A DNA stretch of 64,000 bases from Rubrivivax sp. (GTDB lineage: Bacteria > Pseudomonadota > Gammaproteobacteria > Burkholderiales > Burkholderiaceae_C): the NCBI GenBank assembly GCA_019635315.1, contig JAHBZT010000002.1:248001-312000 (forward strand). The letters run 5' to 3'. Below are positions 21,556-30,715 of this stretch, one piece after another. Both the position numbers and the translations under genes were made by a program. The notes beneath the pieces are model-generated. The model was not told where the DNA came from. It worked only from the letters and a program-made list of their open reading frames with translations, and did no database searches. Position 1 is the stretch's first letter, and every line of letters starts with the position of its first letter.

Positions 21556-23571
21556 ATGGCTGCCACGCTTTCACAAGGACTGCTGCTGACGGTGCCGCTG
21601 GCCCCGCTGGCCGGCGCATTGATCGCCGGCCTGGCCGGCCGCTGGGTCGGCCGCCGCGGCGCGCACTTCTTCACCATCCTGGGTGTCGCGATCGCCTTCG
21701 TCTGCTCGCTGCTGGTGCTGCGCGACGTGGCCGCCGGCGCGCGCTTCAACGAGACGATCTACCAGTGGGCCGTGCTCGGCAACCTGGTGATGGAGGTCGG
21801 CTTCCTGGTCGACGGGCTGACCGCGATGATGATGGTCGTCGTGACCTTCGTCAGCCTGATGGTGCACGTCTACACCATCGGGTACATGGACGGCGACCCG
21901 GGCTACCAGCGCTTCTTCGCCTACATCAGCCTGTTCACCTTCTCGATGCTCATGCTGGTCATGAGCAACAACTTCCTGCAGCTGTTCTTCGGCTGGGAGG
22001 CGGTGGGCCTGGTCAGCTACCTGCTGATCGGCTTCTGGTGGAAGAAGCCGACGGCGATCCACGCCAACATGAAGGCCTTCATCGTCAACCGGGTCGGCGA
22101 CTTCGGCTTCATCCTGGGCATCGGCCTGGTGGCGGCCTACGCCGGCACGCTGAACTACGGCGAGGCCTTCGCGAAGGCGCCGGAGCTCGCCAGGCTCACG
22201 CTGCCCGGCACGGACTGGGCGCTGCTCACCGTGGCCTGCATCTGCTTGTTCGTCGGCGCGATGGGCAAGAGCGCGCAGTTTCCGCTGCACGTGTGGCTGC
22301 CCGATTCGATGGAAGGCCCGACGCCGATCAGCGCGCTGATCCACGCCGCGACCATGGTCACGGCCGGCATCTTCATGGTCGCGCGCATGAGCCCGCTGTT
22401 CGAGCTGTCCGACACGGCGCTCAACGTCGTGCTCGTCGTCGGCGCGATCACGGCGCTGTTCATGGGCTTCCTGGGCATCATCCAGAACGACATCAAGCGC
22501 GTCGTCGCCTACTCCACGCTGAGCCAGCTCGGCTACATGACGGTGGCGCTGGGTGCCAGCGCCTACGGCGTGGCGGTGTTCCACCTGATGACGCACGCCT
22601 TCTTCAAGGCGCTGCTCTTCCTGGCCGCCGGCAGCGTGATCATCGGCATGCACCACGACCAGGACATCCGCAACATGGGCGGGCTGCGCAAGCACATGCG
22701 CATCACCTGGTTCACCTCGCTGCTGGGCAGCCTGGCGCTGATCGGCACGCCGCTTTTCGCCGGCTTCTACAGCAAGGACAGCATCATCCTGGCGGTCGAG
22801 GCCTCGAACCTGCCGGGCACGCCGTTCGCCATCTTCGCGGTCGTGGCCGGCGTCTTCGTGACGGCCTTCTACTCGTTCCGCATGTACTTCCTGGTCTTCC
22901 ACGGCCCGGAGCGCTTCCACCACAAGCCCTTCCCGCCCGAGGACGACCATGGCCACGGCGACCACGGCGAGCACACGCCGCACGAGTCGCCCTGGGTCGT
23001 GACCGCGCCGCTGATCCTGCTCGCGGTGCCGTCGGTGCTGGTCGGCTACTGGACCATCGGCCCGATGCTGTTCGGCGACTTCCTGAAAGACGCGATCGCC
23101 ATCGACACCGCGCGCCACCCGGCAATGGCCGCGCTGGCCGAAGGCTGGCATGGACCCGCGGCGATGGCGCTGCACGGCCTGCAGACGCTGCCGTTCTGGC
23201 TGGCGCTGGCCGGCGTCGTCACGGCCTGGTGGTTCTACATCCGGCAGCCGTCGGTCCCGGCGCTGCTGGACGAGAAGCTGCGCCCGCTGCGCGTGGTGCT
23301 CGAGAACAAGTACTACATGGACTGGTTCAACGAGCAGGTGCTGGCGCGCCTGGCGCGCGTGCTCGGCACCGGGCTGTGGAAGGGCGGCGACCAGGGCCTG
23401 ATCGACGGCGTGGTCGTCAACGGCTCGGCCAGGGCGGTCGGGTTGTTCGCCGGCTTCATGCGCCACTGGCAGACCGGCCGCCTGTACCAGTATGCGATGG
23501 TCATGCTGCTGGGCGTGTTCGGGCTGCTGACCTGGCAGCTCTGGCCCTACCTGTCGGGCCTGCTGCGCTGA
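21556..23571 (+). CDS. nuoL: NADH-quinone oxidoreductase subunit L
   Basis: Antiporter-like ND5 subunit with the long lateral helix at the distal end of complex I, 671 residues. The antiporter motif WLPDSMEGPTPISALIHAAT starts near residue 250, and the core helix FGWEAVGLVSYLLIGFWW precedes it. A His-rich loop (DDHGHGDHGEHTPHE) lies near residue 465. A long hydrophilic helix and a final membrane anchor complete it. Confidence 0.97.
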   Translation: MAATLSQGLLLTVPLAPLAGALIAGLAGRWVGRRGAHFFTILGVAIAFVCSLLVLRDVAAGARFNETIYQWAVLGNLVMEVGFLVDGLTAMMMVVVTFVSLMVHVYTIGYMDGDPGYQRFFAYISLFTFSMLMLVMSNNFLQLFFGWEAVGLVSYLLIGFWWKKPTAIHANMKAFIVNRVGDFGFILGIGLVAAYAGTLNYGEAFAKAPELARLTLPGTDWALLTVACICLFVGAMGKSAQFPLHVWLPDSMEGPTPISALIHAATMVTAGIFMVARMSPLFELSDTALNVVLVVGAITALFMGFLGIIQNDIKRVVAYSTLSQLGYMTVALGASAYGVAVFHLMTHAFFKALLFLAAGSVIIGMHHDQDIRNMGGLRKHMRITWFTSLLGSLALIGTPLFAGFYSKDSIILAVEASNLPGTPFAIFAVVAGVFVTAFYSFRMYFLVFHGPERFHHKPFPPEDDHGHGDHGEHTPHESPWVVTAPLILLAVPSVLVGYWTIGPMLFGDFLKDAIAIDTARHPAMAALAEGWHGPAAMALHGLQTLPFWLALAGVVTAWWFYIRQPSVPALLDEKLRPLRVVLENKYYMDWFNEQVLARLARVLGTGLWKGGDQGLIDGVVVNGSARAVGLFAGFMRHWQTGRLYQYAMVMLLGVFGLLTWQLWPYLSGLLR

Positions 23572-23602
23572 CGACGAAGAACAACGAGAGAGCGACGGAC
23601 AA

Positions 23603-25090
23603 ATGGATCAGGGTCTGGGTCTGCTGAGCGCCGCGATCTGGCTGCCGATCGCCTTCGGCGTGCTGCTGCTCGCGGTGGGTCGCGACAGCCACGCCGGCAC
23701 CGTGCGCGCGATCGCGCTGGTCGGGGCGCTGGCCTCGTTCCTGGTCACGATCCCGCTGGTCACCGGCTTCGACAACGCCAGCGCGGCGATGCAGTTCGTC
23801 GAGAAGATGCCGTGGATCGAGCGCTTCAACGTGCACTACCACCTCGGCGTCGACGGCCTGTCGGTGTGGTTCGTGCTGCTGACGGCCTTCATCACGGTGA
23901 TCGTCGTGATCGCCGGCTGGGAGGTGATCACCGAGCGCGTGCCGCAGTACATGGGCGCCTTCCTGATCCTCTCGGGGCTGATGGTGGGCGTGTTCTGCGC
24001 CGTCGACGGGCTGCTGTTCTATGTCTTCTTCGAGGCCACGCTGATCCCGATGTACATCATCATCGGCGTCTGGGGCGGGCCGCGGCGCGTCTACGCGGCG
24101 TTCAAGTTCTTCCTGTACACGCTGCTCGGCTCGCTGCTGATGCTGGTGGCCCTGGTCTACCTGTACTTCAAAAGCGGCGGCAGCTTCGACATCCTGGCCT
24201 GGCACGACCTGCCGCTGCCGCTCGCCGCGCAGACGCTGCTGTTCTTCGCCTTCTTCGCCGCCTTCAGCGTCAAGGTGCCGATGTGGCCGGTGCACACCTG
24301 GCTGCCCGACGCCCACGTCGAGGCGCCCACCGGCGGCTCGGTCGTGCTGGCGGCCATCATGCTGAAGCTGGGCGCCTACGGCTTCCTGCGCTTCTCGATG
24401 CCCATCGCGCCCGACGCGGCGCGCGAGTACGACTGGTTCATCATCGCGCTGAGCCTGATCGCGGTGCTCTACATCGGCCTCGTCGCGCTGGTGCAGCAGG
24501 ACATGAAGAAGCTGGTGGCCTACAGCTCGATCGCGCACATGGGCTTCGTCACGCTGGGCTTCTTCCTGTTCGACGACCTGGGCATGACCGGCGGCATCGT
24601 GCAGATGATCGCCCACGGCTTCGTCAGCGGCGCGATGTTCCTGTGCATCGGCGTGCTCTACGACCGCGTGCACAGCCGCGAGATCGCGGCCTACGGCGGC
24701 GTCGTCAACACGATGCCCCGGTTCGCCGCCTTCGCGGTGCTGTTCGCGATGGCCAATGCCGGGCTGCCCGGCACTGCGGGCTTCGTCGGCGAGTGGATGG
24801 TCATCCTGGGCGCCGTGCGCGTGAACTTTTGGATCGCGATGCTGGCCGCGACGACGCTGGTCTTCGGCGCCGCCTACACGCTGTGGATGGTCAAGCGCGT
24901 GTATTTCGGCGACGTCGCCAACGACGACGTGAGGGCGCTCAAGGACCTCAACGGCCGCGAGTTCACGATGCTGGGCCTGCTCGCCGCCGCGGTGCTGGCG
25001 ATGGGCGTCTACCCCAAGCCCTTCACCGACGTGATGAACGCCTCGGTCGCGCAACTGCTGGCCCACGTCGCCCAGCCCAAGCTGCCCTGA
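23603..25090 (+). CDS. nuoM: NADH-quinone oxidoreductase subunit M
   Basis: Antiporter-like ND4 subunit, 495 residues with about 14 membrane segments. The proton-channel motif WLPDAHVEAPTGGSVVLA begins near residue 233, and the conserved glutamate of the FFEATLIPMYIIIGVWG helix is present. It begins 31 bases after nuoL, behind GAGAGAG. Confidence 0.97.
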   Translation: MDQGLGLLSAAIWLPIAFGVLLLAVGRDSHAGTVRAIALVGALASFLVTIPLVTGFDNASAAMQFVEKMPWIERFNVHYHLGVDGLSVWFVLLTAFITVIVVIAGWEVITERVPQYMGAFLILSGLMVGVFCAVDGLLFYVFFEATLIPMYIIIGVWGGPRRVYAAFKFFLYTLLGSLLMLVALVYLYFKSGGSFDILAWHDLPLPLAAQTLLFFAFFAAFSVKVPMWPVHTWLPDAHVEAPTGGSVVLAAIMLKLGAYGFLRFSMPIAPDAAREYDWFIIALSLIAVLYIGLVALVQQDMKKLVAYSSIAHMGFVTLGFFLFDDLGMTGGIVQMIAHGFVSGAMFLCIGVLYDRVHSREIAAYGGVVNTMPRFAAFAVLFAMANAGLPGTAGFVGEWMVILGAVRVNFWIAMLAATTLVFGAAYTLWMVKRVYFGDVANDDVRALKDLNGREFTMLGLLAAAVLAMGVYPKPFTDVMNASVAQLLAHVAQPKLP

Positions 25091-25115
25091 ACGGCGACGC
25101 CGCACGACTACGAAC

Positions 25116-26597
25116 ATGGACTCGATGAACTGGCCCGTCGTCTACCCCGAGATCTGGCTGCTCGTGCTGGCCTGCGCCGTGCTGCTGGTCGACCTGTGGA
25201 GCCGCGACGCCGAGCGCCGGCCCACCTTCTGGCTGACGCAGGCCGCCATCGCCGGCTTCGCGCTGCTGCACGCGATGCGCTTCGCCGAAGGCGACACCGC
25301 CTACGGCATGGGCGGCATGGTCGTCGTCGACCCCATGGGCCACCTGCTGGCCGCCTTCGCCGGCCTGGCGGTGATGGTCACGCTGGCCTATGCGCGGCCC
25401 ACGCTGGCCAGCCGCGACATGCTCAAGGGTGAGTTCTACCTGCTGGCGCTGTTCGTGCTGCTGGGCATCTCGGTGATGTGCTCGGCCAACCACTTCCTGG
25501 TCGTCTACCTGGGCCTGGAGCTGATGAGCCTGAGCCTGTACGCGCTGGTCGCGCTGCGGCGCGACCACGCCGTCGCCACCGAGGCGGCGATGAAGTATTT
25601 CGTGCTCGGCGCGCTGGCCAGCGGCTTCCTGCTCTACGGCCTGTCGATGATGTACGGCGCCACCGGCACGCTCGAGATCCCGCGTGTCTTCGAGGCCATC
25701 GCCGCCGGCGGCATCAACCGCGAGGTGCTGGTGCTGGGCATCGTCTTCGTCGTCGCCGGGCTGGCCTTCAAGCTGGGCGCCGCGCCTTTCCACATGTGGG
25801 TGCCCGACGTCTACCAGGGCGCGCCGACCGCGGTGACGCTGCTGATCGGCGGCGCGCCGAAGTTTGCCGCCTTCGCGATCACGATCCGCCTGCTGGTCGA
25901 GGGCATGCTGGGCCTGGCGGTGGACTGGCAGCAGATGTTCGTCGTGCTCGCCGTCGCCTCGCTGGCCATCGGCAACGTCGCGGCCATCGCGCAGAGCAAC
26001 CTCAAGCGCATGCTGGCCTACAGCACGATCGCGCAGATGGGCTTCGTGGTGCTGGGCCTGAGCGCCGGCGTCGTCAGCGGCAACACGCTGTCGGCGGGCA
26101 ACGCCTACAGCTCGGCGCTCTTCTACATCGTGGCCTACGTGCTGACCACGCTGGGCACCTTCGGGCTCATCATGGTGCTGTCGCGCCAAGGATTCGAGAG
26201 CGAGCACATCGCCGACCTCGCCGGCCTGGCGCGGCGCAGTCCGTGGATCGCCGGCGTGATGACGGTGTTCATGTTCTCGCTCGCCGGCGTGCCGCCGATG
26301 GTGGGTTTCTTCGCCAAGCTGTCGGTGATCCAGGCGCTGGTCACCACCAACGTCGCCGGCTACATCGTGCTGGCCATCGTCGCGGTGCTGTTCTCGCTGG
26401 TCGGGGCCTTCTACTACCTGCGCGTCGTCAAGGTCATGTGGTTCGACGAGCCGGTGCAGACGGCGCCGGTGCTGCACACGCAGGGCGTGGGCGCGCTGCT
26501 GGCGGCCAACGGCGCGGCGGTGCTGCTGTTCGGGCTGTTCTCCGGCGGCCTGATGGCGCTGTGCCGCGACGCCATCGTGCGCACGCTGGCCGGCTGA
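25116..26597 (+). CDS. nuoN: NADH-quinone oxidoreductase subunit N
   Basis: Antiporter-like ND2 subunit, 493 residues. The motif FHMWVPDVYQGAPTAVT lies near residue 225, with the preceding LGLELMSLSLYALVAL helix holding the channel glutamate. ATG 25116 was taken; a second ATG three codons downstream (25125) would shorten it by three residues. It is the last nuo gene; the DUF2818 gene follows after 19 bases. Confidence 0.97.
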   Translation: MDSMNWPVVYPEIWLLVLACAVLLVDLWSRDAERRPTFWLTQAAIAGFALLHAMRFAEGDTAYGMGGMVVVDPMGHLLAAFAGLAVMVTLAYARPTLASRDMLKGEFYLLALFVLLGISVMCSANHFLVVYLGLELMSLSLYALVALRRDHAVATEAAMKYFVLGALASGFLLYGLSMMYGATGTLEIPRVFEAIAAGGINREVLVLGIVFVVAGLAFKLGAAPFHMWVPDVYQGAPTAVTLLIGGAPKFAAFAITIRLLVEGMLGLAVDWQQMFVVLAVASLAIGNVAAIAQSNLKRMLAYSTIAQMGFVVLGLSAGVVSGNTLSAGNAYSSALFYIVAYVLTTLGTFGLIMVLSRQGFESEHIADLAGLARRSPWIAGVMTVFMFSLAGVPPMVGFFAKLSVIQALVTTNVAGYIVLAIVAVLFSLVGAFYYLRVVKVMWFDEPVQTAPVLHTQGVGALLAANGAAVLLFGLFSGGLMALCRDAIVRTLAG

Positions 26598-26616
26598 TGC
26601 GGCGGAGCCTGCGCGC

Positions 26617-26937
26617 ATGAGCCACGCCCTCGAGGTCTGGACCGTCCTGCTGGTCGCGCTGATCGCGGCCAACCTGCCGTTCGTCAACGAGCGGCTGTTC
26701 GTCGTCGGGCCGAAACGCCAGCCCAAGGCGCTGGGCTGGCGACTGCTGGAACTGCTGGTGCTGGGCGGGCTGACGCTGGGGCTGGGCATGCTGCTCGAGG
26801 GCATCATCGGGCAGCGCCACGCGCAGAACTGGGAGTTCTACGCGGCGGCCGGCTGCCTGTTCCTGACCTTCGCCTTCCCCGGCTTCGTCTGGCGCTACCT
26901 GCGCCGCACGCCGACGCGCGAGGTGGCCGAGGAGTGA
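26617..26937 (+). CDS. DUF2818 family membrane protein
   Basis: Function unknown. A 106-residue protein with three or four hydrophobic segments (about 6-22, 46-66, 80-98), beginning MSHALEVWTVLLVALIAANLPF. This family is found directly behind nuoN in many Betaproteobacteria, so a role in assembly or stability of complex I is a reasonable guess but unproven. Its stop overlaps the start of the Nudix gene by four bases (GTGA), so the operon probably extends further. Confidence 0.85.
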   Translation: MSHALEVWTVLLVALIAANLPFVNERLFVVGPKRQPKALGWRLLELLVLGGLTLGLGMLLEGIIGQRHAQNWEFYAAAGCLFLTFAFPGFVWRYLRRTPTREVAEE

Positions 26938-27551
26938 GCCGGGCCGCCGCCGGGCCCGGCGACGACGCCCATCTGGTCGAACGCCCGGTGGCCGCCAGCA
27001 CGCTGCTGGCCGGCGGCTTCCTGGAGGTGCACCGCGACACCGTCGCGCTGCCCGACGGCCGCCAGGTGACCCGCGAATACATCCGCCACCCCGGTGCCGT
27101 CGCGGTGGTGCCGCTTCTCGACGACGGTCGTGTCGTGCTGGTGCGCCAGTACCGCTACCCGGTGGCCAAGGTGCTGCTGGAGTGGCCGGCGGGCAAGCGC
27201 GACGGCGGCGAGAGCACCTTCACCTGCGCTGCGCGCGAGCTGCTCGAGGAGACCGGCTACACGGCCACCGAATGGGCCTTCGGCGGCGAGATCCACAATG
27301 CCGCGGCCTATTCCAGCGAGAGCATCTGGATCTGGTTCGCGCGCGGCCTGGTCGCTGGCGCGGCGAAGCCCGACGACGGCGAATTCGTCGAGACCGTGCA
27401 CCTGGCGCTGGACGAACTGCAGGCGCTGTCGCTGCAGGGCGGACTGCCCGACGTGAAGACCCAGATCGGCCTGGCCTGGCTGCACGAGTGGCGCGCCGGG
27501 CTTCGTCCATTGGCCTGGCTCGGCGCGGACGAAGCGGCCGCGCTACGATGA
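26934..27551 (+). CDS. Nudix hydrolase, ADP-ribose pyrophosphatase type
   Basis: Hydrolyses nucleoside diphosphate derivatives, most likely ADP-ribose given its NudF-like layout. The Nudix box is complete: Gly87, Glu93, Arg101-Glu102, Glu105-Glu106 and Gly108, in the pattern Gx5Ex7REUxEExGU. The N-terminal strand VALPDGRQVTREYIRHPGAVAVVPLL and the RQYRYPV motif are typical of the ADP-ribose branch. The GTG start overlaps the DUF2818 stop by four bases. It is probably co-transcribed with the nuo operon, which could link it to pyridine-nucleotide turnover. Confidence 0.9.
   Translation: MSRAAAGPGDDAHLVERPVAASTLLAGGFLEVHRDTVALPDGRQVTREYIRHPGAVAVVPLLDDGRVVLVRQYRYPVAKVLLEWPAGKRDGGESTFTCAARELLEETGYTATEWAFGGEIHNAAAYSSESIWIWFARGLVAGAAKPDDGEFVETVHLALDELQALSLQGGLPDVKTQIGLAWLHEWRAGLRPLAWLGADEAAALR
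27544..27549 (+). promoter_or_regulatory. Putative -10 element before the DUF1178 gene
   Basis: TACGAT (5 of 6 to consensus) ends 9 bases before ATG 27559 and overlaps the end of the Nudix gene. It is one of several such proximal hexamers in this window. Confidence 0.35.
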
Positions 27552-27558
27552 GGCCACG

Positions 27559-28020
27559 ATGAAGGTGCTGAACCTGCGCTGCGCGAACGGCCATGGCTTC
27601 GAGGGCTGGTTCGCTTCCGAGGACGACTTCCTGGAGCAGAACGGCCGCGGCCTGCTGGAGTGTCCGCTGTGCGCCGACAAGGTCGTGACGCGCCTGCCCA
27701 GCGCGCCGCGGCTGAACCTGTCCGGCGCGCGCGAGCCGGCAGCGGCCATGGCGCCGCCGCAGGCGTCGCCGCCCGCGCAGCCTGCGCAGTCGGCCGACGT
27801 GCAGGCGGCCTGGCTGCAGGCCGTGCGCCGCCTGGTCGCCGAGACCGAGGACGTCGGCGAACGCTTCGCCGACGAGGCGCGCCGCATCCACTACGGCGAG
27901 GTGCCGCAGCGCGGCATCCGCGGCCAGGCGACACCCGAGCAGCGCGAGGCGCTGCGCGACGAAGGCATCGAGACCTTCGCGCTGCCGCTGCCGGCGGCCC
28001 TGAAGGGGCCGGTACAGTAG
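27559..28020 (+). CDS. DUF1178 family protein
   Basis: Function unknown. The 153-residue protein starts MKVLNLRCANGHGFEGWFASEDDF and has a Cys pair ECPLCADK near residue 35. Together with Cys8 and the following His12 this suggests a small zinc ribbon. The linker (about 55-85) is Ala/Pro-rich, and the C-terminal half has the family segment VGERFADEARRIHYGEVPQRGIRGQA. It lies 7 bases behind the Nudix gene. Confidence 0.88.
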   Translation: MKVLNLRCANGHGFEGWFASEDDFLEQNGRGLLECPLCADKVVTRLPSAPRLNLSGAREPAAAMAPPQASPPAQPAQSADVQAAWLQAVRRLVAETEDVGERFADEARRIHYGEVPQRGIRGQATPEQREALRDEGIETFALPLPAALKGPVQ

Positions 28021-28113
28021 CGCATCAACCGGGCGTCGCCCGAGGCGCAGACGCCTGCCACACCGAGCCGGCGTTAGCCACCCCGCATCCAAGGGGGTTC
28101 CGGCGCGCCGGCC

Positions 28114-28141
28114 TTGACGGCGCCGGGCGTCGGCGTAGATT
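28114..28141 (+). promoter_or_regulatory. Sigma-70-type promoter of the PEP-CTERM gene
   Basis: TTGACG (28114-28119), a 16-base spacer and TAGATT (28136-28141). Initiation near 28149 leaves about 20 bases before the GTG start and keeps the GAGGGG ribosome-binding site. Confidence 0.65.
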
Positions 28142-28169
28142 GGCCCCACAACTCATGAGGGGATCAATC

Positions 28170-28847
28170 GTGGCCGTGCATCGCCTGCTCGCGACGAGTT
28201 GCGTCGCCTTCGGCCTGGGTCTGGGCGCCGTCACCGCCGGCGCGACGATCACGGCCTATCCCGACCAGAAGAGCGACTTCGTCGCCGCCAGCGGCGCCAC
28301 CAGCATCGGCGCGCTGCCAGGCTCGGGCAGCGCGCACAACCGCGTCGTTGGCACAGTGACCTTCAGCAACGGGCCGAGCGGGACTTCGGTCTTCGGCAGC
28401 TACTCGAACGAGATCGGCGGCTACGACCTGGCGATGAGCGGCGTCGAGAACTTCAACATGGTCATCGCCGGCGGGGCCTTCGCGATCGGCTTCGATCTGC
28501 ACGAGCCGTCGTACGCCAGCAGCACGGGCTGCAATGCGCCCTGCGTGAATTCGCCCTTCCGCATCACGCTGCTGGACGGCACGACCCCGCTGGGCAGCGT
28601 GATCTACGACGCGCCGAACGACGCCGGCAGTGCGGCCGGCGGGCCGCTCGGCTTCATCGGGCTGGTCTCGACGGTCCGGTTCACGCGGGTCGAGGTGCGC
28701 GACACCAGCAACAACATCGACAACGAGTTCTTCGGCAACTTCCTGGTCGGCCAGACCGCGCCGGTGCCCGAAGCGCCGCCGGCCGTCCTGCTGCTGGCCG
28801 GCCTGTCCGTCGTCACCGAGGTGGCACGCCGCACGCGCCGGCACTGA
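28170..28847 (+). CDS. Secreted PEP-CTERM-like protein
   Basis: Function unknown. The 225-residue product has a signal peptide (about residues 1-25, VAFGLGLGAVTAGATI), a Gly/Ser/Thr-rich beta-type body with one Cys pair (CNAPC), and a C-terminal sorting-like tail. That tail reads VPEAPP, then a hydrophobic segment AVLLLAGLSVVTEV and a basic end RRTRRH. The VPEAP variant departs from the usual VPEP, so exosortase processing is likely but not certain. GTG 28170 was chosen over ATG 28155 because GAGGGGA lies 6 bases before the GTG, while the ATG itself lies within 15 bases of the -10 element. Confidence 0.7.
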   Translation: MAVHRLLATSCVAFGLGLGAVTAGATITAYPDQKSDFVAASGATSIGALPGSGSAHNRVVGTVTFSNGPSGTSVFGSYSNEIGGYDLAMSGVENFNMVIAGGAFAIGFDLHEPSYASSTGCNAPCVNSPFRITLLDGTTPLGSVIYDAPNDAGSAAGGPLGFIGLVSTVRFTRVEVRDTSNNIDNEFFGNFLVGQTAPVPEAPPAVLLLAGLSVVTEVARRTRRH

Positions 28848-28880
28848 CGGGGCGGCGGCGGATGCGGCGCGCCGACCCGG

Positions 28881-30287
28881 CTACAGCACGCGCCCCGGGT
28901 TCAGCAGGTTCTGCGGATCCAGCGCGCGCTTGATGGCGCGCATCATCGCCAGCGCCACCGGGTGCTTGCGCGCCGCGAGTTCGTCGCGCTTGAGCGCGCC
29001 GATGCCGTGCTCGGCGCTGAAGCTGCCGCCATGCGGCACCAGCGCGTCGAAGACGAGCGCATTGATCGCGTGCTCGTGTTCGCGCAGGAAGGCCGCGCCG
29101 TCCTGGCCTGCCGGCGCCTGCACGTTGTAGTGCAGGTTGCCGTCGCCCAGGTGGCCGAAGTTGACCAGCCGCACGCCGGGAAAGTGGCGCTGCAGCAGCG
29201 CATCGGTGGCCTCGACGTAGGCGGGGACGGCCGACACCGGCAGCGCGATGTCGTGCTTGACGTTGAGCCCCTCCTCGGCCTGCGCGAGCGGGATGCTCTC
29301 GCGCAGGTGCCACAGCGCGCGTGCCTGCGCGATGGATTCGGCCACCGCGGCGTCGGTGACGCAGCCCTGCTCGAGCGCGTCGCCCAGCAGCGCCTCCAGG
29401 CGCTGGCGCGCTGCCGCTTCGCCATCGATGTCCGACAGCTCCAGCAGCACCGTCCACGGCGCGCCGCGCAGCGGCTGCGGCAGGGCCGGGAAGTGCGTCG
29501 CGACGAGCGCCAGCGAGAAGGCATTCATGACCTCGAAGCCGGTCAGCCCGGCGCCCAGCCGCGCGCGCGCCTGCTGCAGCAGCGCCACCGCGTCGGCCAG
29601 CGTGGTGCAGGCGGCCAGCGCGGTCATCGTCGCGGCCGGCAGCGGGGCCAGCTTCAGCGTCGCGGCGGTGATGATGGCCAGCGTGCCTTCGCTGCCGATC
29701 AGCAGGTCGCGCAGGTCGTAGCCGGTGTTGTCCTTGCGCAGGCCGGTCAGGCCGTCCCAGACCTCGCCGTTCGCGGTGACCGCCTCCAGCCCCAGGCACA
29801 GCTCGCGCGCGTTGCCCCAGCGCAGCACCTGCGTGCCGCCGGCGTTGGTGGCCAGGTTGCCGCCGATGGTGCAGCTGCCCTCGGCAGCCAGGCTCAGCGG
29901 CAGCAGCTGGCCGGCCTCGCGCGCCGCCGCCTGCGCGGCCTGCAGCACGCAGCCGGCCTCCACGGTCATCGTCAGGTTGGCGGCGTCGATGGCGCGGATG
30001 CGGTTCAGCCGCTGCAGGCTCAGCAGCACCTGCGTGCCGGAGGCGTCGGGCACGCCGCCGCCGACGAGCCCGGTATTGCCGCCCTGCGGCACGATGGCCG
30101 TGCCCTGCTCGGCGCAGGCCTGCACGACGGCCGCGACCTCGGCCGTGCTGCCCGGCCGCACGACGGCCAGCGCGTGGCCGCGCCAGCGCCGGCGCCAGTC
30201 CAGCTCCCAGGCCGAGAGGTCGCCTTCGCTGAGCACCTGGCTCGCGCCGACGATGGCGCGCAGCCGTTCCAGCAGGTGCCGGCTCAC
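28881..30287 (-). CDS. FAD-linked oxidase, GlcD/D-lactate dehydrogenase type
   Basis: Flavoprotein of the FAD_binding_4 plus FAD-oxidase C family that oxidises a 2-hydroxy acid, 468 residues. The FAD domain has VVQACAEQGTAIVPQGGNTGLVGG as its dinucleotide loop and GSEGTLAIITAATLKL later. The C-terminal domain shows the metal-site histidines in FGHLGDGNLHYNV and the flavin-end motif EHGIGALKR. Substrate (D-lactate, glycolate, D-2-hydroxyglutarate) cannot be decided. The GTG at 30287 overlaps the DUF2069 stop by four bases. Confidence 0.88.
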   Translation of the reverse strand: MSRHLLERLRAIVGASQVLSEGDLSAWELDWRRRWRGHALAVVRPGSTAEVAAVVQACAEQGTAIVPQGGNTGLVGGGVPDASGTQVLLSLQRLNRIRAIDAANLTMTVEAGCVLQAAQAAAREAGQLLPLSLAAEGSCTIGGNLATNAGGTQVLRWGNARELCLGLEAVTANGEVWDGLTGLRKDNTGYDLRDLLIGSEGTLAIITAATLKLAPLPAATMTALAACTTLADAVALLQQARARLGAGLTGFEVMNAFSLALVATHFPALPQPLRGAPWTVLLELSDIDGEAAARQRLEALLGDALEQGCVTDAAVAESIAQARALWHLRESIPLAQAEEGLNVKHDIALPVSAVPAYVEATDALLQRHFPGVRLVNFGHLGDGNLHYNVQAPAGQDGAAFLREHEHAINALVFDALVPHGGSFSAEHGIGALKRDELAARKHPVALAMMRAIKRALDPQNLLNPGRVL

Positions 30288-30697
30288 GCCGCTTCGGGCC
30301 GCTGCGCCGCCTTGCGCAGCCGCCAGCGGATGTACATCGCGCAGGCCGCGAACAGCAGCAGCGTCAGCGCGATCTCCGCGACCGCCAGCGCCTGCGACAG
30401 CCCGCCTTCGGTGGTGGCGCGCACGACGCCTTCCAGGAAATACAGCCACACCAGCAGGCTCAGCCAGCGGTAGGTGTACATGCGGTGGCGCAGCAGCCCG
30501 GGCAGGCAGAAGGCCAGCGGCAGCACCTTGACCGCCAGCGTGCCGCTGCCGGTGGGCGCCAGCCACAGCTCCCAGGCCAGGCCCAGCAGCACGAGGCCGG
30601 CGACCCCGGCCAGCGCCAGCGCGCGCATGCTGCGCACCACGGCGTCGGGCTGCGCGGTGCCTTCGGGCACGGTGGCGGCCTGGGAGGGCAGGGTCAT
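30284..30697 (-). CDS. DUF2069 family membrane protein
   Basis: Function unknown. The 137-residue protein has four predicted membrane segments (about 24-44, 52-70, 75-92, 100-122) and the conserved YRWLSLLVWLYFLEGVVRA region. The ATG at 30697 has no Shine-Dalgarno. Instead TATGAT on the minus strand ends six bases before it, which would make the message leaderless. The next gene overlaps by four bases. It is divergent from the yihY-type gene with 18 bases between start codons. Confidence 0.8.
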   Translation of the reverse strand: MTLPSQAATVPEGTAQPDAVVRSMRALALAGVAGLVLLGLAWELWLAPTGSGTLAVKVLPLAFCLPGLLRHRMYTYRWLSLLVWLYFLEGVVRATTEGGLSQALAVAEIALTLLLFAACAMYIRWRLRKAAQRPEAA

Positions 30698-30703
30698 GCT
30701 GGC

Positions 30704-30709
30704 ATCATA
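30704..30709 (-). promoter_or_regulatory. Putative -10 element of the DUF2069 operon
   Basis: On the minus strand TATGAT, 5 of 6 to consensus, ends six bases before the ATG. It sits between the arms of an inverted repeat (GCTGGC 30698-30703, GCCAGC 30710-30715). Confidence 0.45.
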
Positions 30710-30715
30710 GCCAGC